From positions 4,340,001 to 4,404,000 of the forward strand of contig NZ_FNSD01000001.1 of assembly GCF_900105625.1 (NCBI RefSeq): a DNA stretch of 64,000 nucleotides, given 5' to 3'. Each line of letters starts with the position of its first letter. Positions within the stretch are counted from its first letter, which is position 1. Under the pieces are notes generated by a model, which saw only the letters and a list, made by a program, of their open reading frames with translations, did no database searches and was not told the DNA's origin. The stretch comes from Terriglobus roseus. GTDB taxonomy: Bacteria > Acidobacteriota > Terriglobia > Terriglobales > Acidobacteriaceae. Positions 60,484-64,000 of the stretch are shown in pieces. The translations under genes and the position numbers were made by a program.

Positions 60484-62121
60484 ATGTTTTCTCAGCCGTT
60501 TCGCAAACTGGGCCGTTCAGTATTGGCAGCCAGCGCAGTAACCCTGGGCGCTGCAAGCCTGGGTGCGCAAACAACGCCAGCCGCACCGCCCGCAGGTCCC
60601 AACCCGTCGCGCGTCGACATCTTTATGGGATATTCATACTGGAGCGGTCATGGCCAGCTGAAGCCCGCCGGTATCAGCTACTCCTCGATTAACCTCGGCG
60701 CCATCGGCAGCGGAGCCTACTACTTCAACAAGTATGCGGGTTTTGAGGTTTCGGCCGCATTCCATCCGGACGGCAACAACGACGGCCTCATGCCGCTGCT
60801 GCAGGCTGGTCCGATCTTCCGCCTGCCCGGACAGTACGTTACCTTCTTCGGTCACGCGATGGCCGGCGCTGCCCGTCTGGGCGGACCGAACAGCGAAGTT
60901 CCCGGTGCGGTCTATCACGAGCCCTACAACTGGGGCCCGGCCCTCACGGCCGGCGGCGGCATGGATTATGATCTGCCGTTCTTCAACCACAAGCTGGGTC
61001 TCCGCCTGTTCCAGGCTGATTACACCTACATCCACGAGGACTACGGCCCATACACGCAGATCCCCACGGGCGGTGTGCTCGGTGGCCGTGCGAACGTAAG
61101 CTCTGCTCAGCTGAGCTCGGGCCTGCTGATTCACATGGGCAGCATCGTTCCGCCGCCCCCTGTGACCTACTCGTGCGTCGCCAGCCCGGCTTCGGGTTAT
61201 GCGGGTGATCCCATCACCGTGACCGGTACGGCCATGAACGTCAACCCGAAGAAGACCGCGACCTACGCGTGGACTTCGGATGGCGGCAAGGTATCCGGCA
61301 CCAGCAATGTTGCGACTGTGGACACCACGGGTGCTGCACCTGGTACGTACAACGTGAAGGGAACTGTCACGGAGAGCATGAAGGCTGGCCGTTTCGCAGA
61401 GTGCGCTGCTCCGTTCACGGTTAACCCGCTGCCCGCTCTGTCGCTCAGCTGCTCTGCCAGCCCCTCGTCGGTTGCGCCGGGTGGATCTTCGACCATCAAC
61501 TCGGTGGTTTCGGATTCCTACGGTCGTCCGGTCAACTACACGTACAGCTATAGCGCCACCTCTGGTTCGATCTCGGGCAGCGGCACCACCGCGACCCTCT
61601 CGACCGCTGGTGCTGCTCCTGGCACGGTCTCCATCACCTGCAACGTCATGGACGACAAGGGCCGCAACGCAACGGCATCCACGACGGTAGCGATTGTTGC
61701 ACCGCCGCCGCCGCCGCCAGTCGCCACGTCGAAGTCGCTCTGCTCCATCACCTTCGACAAGGACAAGAAGCGCCCCGCACGTGTGGACAATGAAGCCAAG
61801 GCCTGCCTGGATGACATTGCTCTGAACCTGCAGCGCGATTCGTCCGCGAAGCTTGACCTGGTTGGCAATGCTGCAGCCGGCAAGCGCACTGGCAAGCTCG
61901 CTGCTGAGCGTGCCGTCAACACGAAGGCCTACCTGGTCACCGAGAAGGGCGTCGATGCTTCCCGCATCCAGCTCTACACCGGTTCGACCGGCGACAACTC
62001 GGTCACCTCGACCCTGGTTCCGGCTGGCGCCACCGCGCCTGACCTCGGCACCTCGGTGGATGAGTCCGCTGTCAAGGTCCAGCCCCGCACCGCTCCGGCT
62101 CGCCGTCACCACAAGAAGTAA
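60484..62121 (+). CDS. OmpA-like outer-membrane protein with two Ig-like domains
   Basis: About 545 residues from the ATG at 60484, which has GGAGGA nine bases upstream. Signal peptide: 'FRKLGRSVLAASAVTLGAASLGAQ'. A Pro/Ala linker leads to an N-terminal porin-like barrel domain at about 30-220 ('VDIFMGYSYWSGHG', 'RLFQADYTYIHEDYG'). Two Ig/PKD-like repeats of about 95 residues follow, each starting 'SCxASP' and closing at a second Cys. After a Pro8 hinge comes an OmpA-C-like domain ('CSITFDKDKKRPARVDNEAKACLDDIA', 'AAERAVNTKAYLVTEKGVDASRIQ'), which in OmpA binds peptidoglycan. It ends in a basic tail 'RTAPARRHHKK'. A strong terminator follows. Confidence 0.85.
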   Translation: MFSQPFRKLGRSVLAASAVTLGAASLGAQTTPAAPPAGPNPSRVDIFMGYSYWSGHGQLKPAGISYSSINLGAIGSGAYYFNKYAGFEVSAAFHPDGNNDGLMPLLQAGPIFRLPGQYVTFFGHAMAGAARLGGPNSEVPGAVYHEPYNWGPALTAGGGMDYDLPFFNHKLGLRLFQADYTYIHEDYGPYTQIPTGGVLGGRANVSSAQLSSGLLIHMGSIVPPPPVTYSCVASPASGYAGDPITVTGTAMNVNPKKTATYAWTSDGGKVSGTSNVATVDTTGAAPGTYNVKGTVTESMKAGRFAECAAPFTVNPLPALSLSCSASPSSVAPGGSSTINSVVSDSYGRPVNYTYSYSATSGSISGSGTTATLSTAGAAPGTVSITCNVMDDKGRNATASTTVAIVAPPPPPPVATSKSLCSITFDKDKKRPARVDNEAKACLDDIALNLQRDSSAKLDLVGNAAAGKRTGKLAAERAVNTKAYLVTEKGVDASRIQLYTGSTGDNSVTSTLVPAGATAPDLGTSVDESAVKVQPRTAPARRHHKK

Positions 62122-62141
62122 ACCGGAACGGTAATGAACAG

Positions 62142-62180
62142 GAGGCGGCTGACCGAAAGGTCAGCCGCCTCTTTGTTTTC
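62142..62180 (+). terminator. Rho-independent terminator after the OmpA-like gene
   Basis: A perfect 13-bp stem (62142-62154 with 62159-62171) closed by a GAAA tetraloop and followed by TTTGTTTT, 20 bp after the stop. Confidence 0.95.
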
Positions 62181-62313
62181 CGGCGTCTAAACTTCTGGCG
62201 CTTTCGCCAAGTCAAAACGGGATGCACCATGACGTGCCGTCGCAGGTTCCTTTACGCGCCTCCCAGGAGTCGCGGCAACTAGAATCATGGTGCTTTCTAT
62301 AACAAGGAAACCC

Positions 62314-64000
62314 ATGAAGTCTTTTGTCAAAATTGCTGCCTCGCTGACCGTTCTCGCTACGCTTTCCTCTGCTGCCATAGCTCAAAATCGCTGGCTGCCG
62401 TATGGTCCGGATGGCGGCGACGCCCGTTCCTTCGCGACCGACCCGCACGACCACAACCACATCTATCTCGGCACTGTGAGCGGCACCATCTACGACTCGC
62501 ATGATGGCGGCCAGAGCTGGAAGCGTCTTGCTGTCGTAGGCAAACGCGATGATCTGGTGCTGGACAACATCCTGGTCGACCCTTCGAACGCCAACCATGT
62601 GCTGGCGGGCGGATGGGTGTTGAGTGACGTGGATGGGGGCCTGTATGTCTCCAATGACGCGGGCAAGACCTGGACGCCCAACAAGCAACTCGCCGGGCAT
62701 TCGGTGCGATCGCTCACTGTTGCTCCCTCTGACCCGAAGATCATGATCATCGGCACGCTCGACGGCGTGTATCGCACGACGGACAGTGGCACCACCTGGA
62801 CGCTGATCAGCCCCGAGGGCAGCAAGGAGATTCACGAGGTCGAGTCAGTCGCCATCGACCCGAAGGACCCGCAGCGGATGTACGCGGGCACCTGGCATCT
62901 CCCCTGGCGTACGACGGATGGTGGTCAGACCTGGCAGAACATGAAGGAAGGCATCATCGACGATTCCGATGTCTTCTCCATCATTGTTGATCCTACGAAT
63001 CCAACGAACGTCTACCTCTCGGCCTGCTCCGGTATTTATCGCAGCACAGACCAGGGTATGAAGTACACGAAGGTGCAGGGCATCCCTGCCACGGCCCGCC
63101 GGACACGCGTGCTGATGGAAGACCCCAAGGCGCCGGGCACCGTCTTCGCCGGGACCACGGAAGGCCTGTGGAAGACCAGCGACAGCGGCCGCACCTTTCT
63201 TCGGAACGGCGATCCTTCTTGGATCATCAATGACGTCAACATTGACGCGGAGAACAGCAAGCGCGTTCTGCTGGCCACCGATCGCAACGGCGTTCTGCTC
63301 TCGAACGACGGCGGTCTGACCTTTGCGCCGTCGAATCGCGGCTTCTCCTCGCGCCAGATTTCATCCATCGCACAGGACCGTACCAACTCGCAGCATGTGT
63401 ACGTCGGCATCATTAACGACAAGACAGCGGGAGGCGTCTTTGCCAGCGAGGATGGCGGCCTTACTTGGACACAGAAGGCCAGTGGTCTGAGCGGCGCCGA
63501 CGTCTTTTCGCTGACGCAGGCCCCCGACGGCACGATGCTCGCCGGTACGCGGCACGGTATCTTCCGTTCGAACGGCGACGGTTGGGTCAGTTCGGGCCTG
63601 ACGCTGGCACTCGCGGCAGAGCCTGATCCCGAGGCACCGAAGAAGCCGAAAACGCCGGTGAAGACTCCCGCCAAGGCCACGACCCGTGGGCGCGCGACCG
63701 GCAAAGCCTCCACGAAATACCATGCACCCGCCGTCAGCAGCATGGCGCCGTCTCGTACCGTGCCGCCGCAGGAGTCGAACACCGGTGTGTACTCCATGAC
63801 GTCGCTGGACAACACGGTCTATGCGGGCACGGAAGAGGGCCTCCTGAGCTCCGCGGACAATGGCCGCACCTGGAATCACGTACGCAGCGCTGCGGGCACC
63901 TGGCGGCTGGTATCGGCCCAGGGCCTTCGCGTCGCCATCGGCGATCTTCACAAGCTGGCTTTGTCAGTCGATAAGGGGATGAACTTCCACGAGATCTCAG
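62314..64000 (+). CDS. Secreted BNR/sortilin-type beta-propeller protein (cut by window end)
   Basis: 562 codons are open from the ATG at 62314 (AAGGAAA seven bases upstream) to the window edge, with no stop, so the 3' end is missing. Signal peptide: 'MKSFVKIAASLTVLATLSSAAIAQ'. The mature chain is a series of propeller blades with Asp-box-like turns 'SxDGGxTW': 'SHDGGQSWKRL', 'SNDAGKTWTPN', 'TTDSGTTWTLI', 'TTDGGQTWQNM', 'SNDGGLTFAPS', 'SEDGGLTWTQK', 'SADNGRTWNHV'. This is the BNR/VPS10-sortilin-like 'YCF48/photosystem assembly' repeat style. A basic Lys/Pro/Thr-rich insert lies at about 440-475. Likely a periplasmic or surface protein, function unknown. Confidence 0.85.
   Translation, partial: MKSFVKIAASLTVLATLSSAAIAQNRWLPYGPDGGDARSFATDPHDHNHIYLGTVSGTIYDSHDGGQSWKRLAVVGKRDDLVLDNILVDPSNANHVLAGGWVLSDVDGGLYVSNDAGKTWTPNKQLAGHSVRSLTVAPSDPKIMIIGTLDGVYRTTDSGTTWTLISPEGSKEIHEVESVAIDPKDPQRMYAGTWHLPWRTTDGGQTWQNMKEGIIDDSDVFSIIVDPTNPTNVYLSACSGIYRSTDQGMKYTKVQGIPATARRTRVLMEDPKAPGTVFAGTTEGLWKTSDSGRTFLRNGDPSWIINDVNIDAENSKRVLLATDRNGVLLSNDGGLTFAPSNRGFSSRQISSIAQDRTNSQHVYVGIINDKTAGGVFASEDGGLTWTQKASGLSGADVFSLTQAPDGTMLAGTRHGIFRSNGDGWVSSGLTLALAAEPDPEAPKKPKTPVKTPAKATTRGRATGKASTKYHAPAVSSMAPSRTVPPQESNTGVYSMTSLDNTVYAGTEEGLLSSADNGRTWNHVRSAAGTWRLVSAQGLRVAIGDLHKLALSVDKGMNFHEIS

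Noticed and set aside
60634-62112. A 492-codon minus-strand open frame opposite the OmpA-like gene
   Set aside because: Arg/Gly-rich shadow; the plus-strand gene has signal peptide, ribosome site and terminator.
63036-63951. Minus-strand open frames of 196-259 codons at the window end
   Set aside because: They oppose the propeller repeats, which are plainly coding on the plus strand through to the window end.

Overview
The window most likely comes from an Acidobacteriota chromosome (Terriglobia, Acidobacteriaceae-like). I infer this from two secreted TIGR03435-type proteins, a family expanded mainly in soil acidobacteria, from high GC, from frequent GTG/TTG starts, and from many short GC-rich hairpin repeats between genes. 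No rRNA, tRNA, CRISPR array, integrase or insertion sequence was recognised. Almost all of the window reads as chromosomal housekeeping and envelope genes.

1-10.6 kb is an exopolysaccharide/capsule locus. A leftward operon holds a Wzc-type tyrosine kinase, a Wza-type export protein, two glycosyltransferases and a WcaF-like acetyltransferase cut by the window edge. Divergent from it are UDP-glucose dehydrogenase and a UDP-glucuronate decarboxylase-like enzyme, which would supply UDP-GlcA and UDP-xylose. A Wzi-like outer-membrane protein follows. 10.6-17.1 kb is metabolism: a degenerate E1-alpha-like protein, homodimeric pyruvate dehydrogenase E1, a SRPBCC protein, ArgJ and a Gfo/Idh/MocA oxidoreductase. 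17.3-21.0 kb has a TolC plus EmrA-like pair with no inner-membrane pump, then two small coupled genes. 21-28.3 kb has GlgX, a low-affinity iron permease family protein, the RuMP pair HxlA/HxlB, a small membrane protein with an ECF sigma factor, MarC, and a Cys-rich small protein.

28.36-29.58 kb is the only clearly accessory-looking piece. It is an AT-richer two-gene operon of a DUF5343-like gene, split by a -1 frameshift, and a Swt1-type HEPN protein with an RNxxxH motif. It is my best candidate for an undescribed defence or toxin-like module. 29.6-43 kb holds DNA polymerase I, an NTF2-like protein, an S53 peptidase, QueA, a TIGR03435 protein, a DUF374 acyltransferase, a triple-PAS histidine kinase, a GT2 enzyme and two overlapping trans-sulfuration PLP enzymes. 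43-50 kb holds ClpC, a LolD-like ATPase, a small protein and GlnD. 49.7-55.3 kb is a CzcCBA-type metal efflux operon. 55.6-58.7 kb holds a second TIGR03435 protein and GlnB-AmtB, so the sensor (GlnD), signal (PII) and transporter of nitrogen control lie within 12 kb. 58.8-64 kb has a secreted hypothetical, an orphan NuoB, an OmpA-like protein and the start of a BNR/sortilin-like propeller protein cut by the window end.

Starts were moved from the longest reading frame where a Shine-Dalgarno and family homology agreed. Assignments come from motif recognition by eye; no database search was run.
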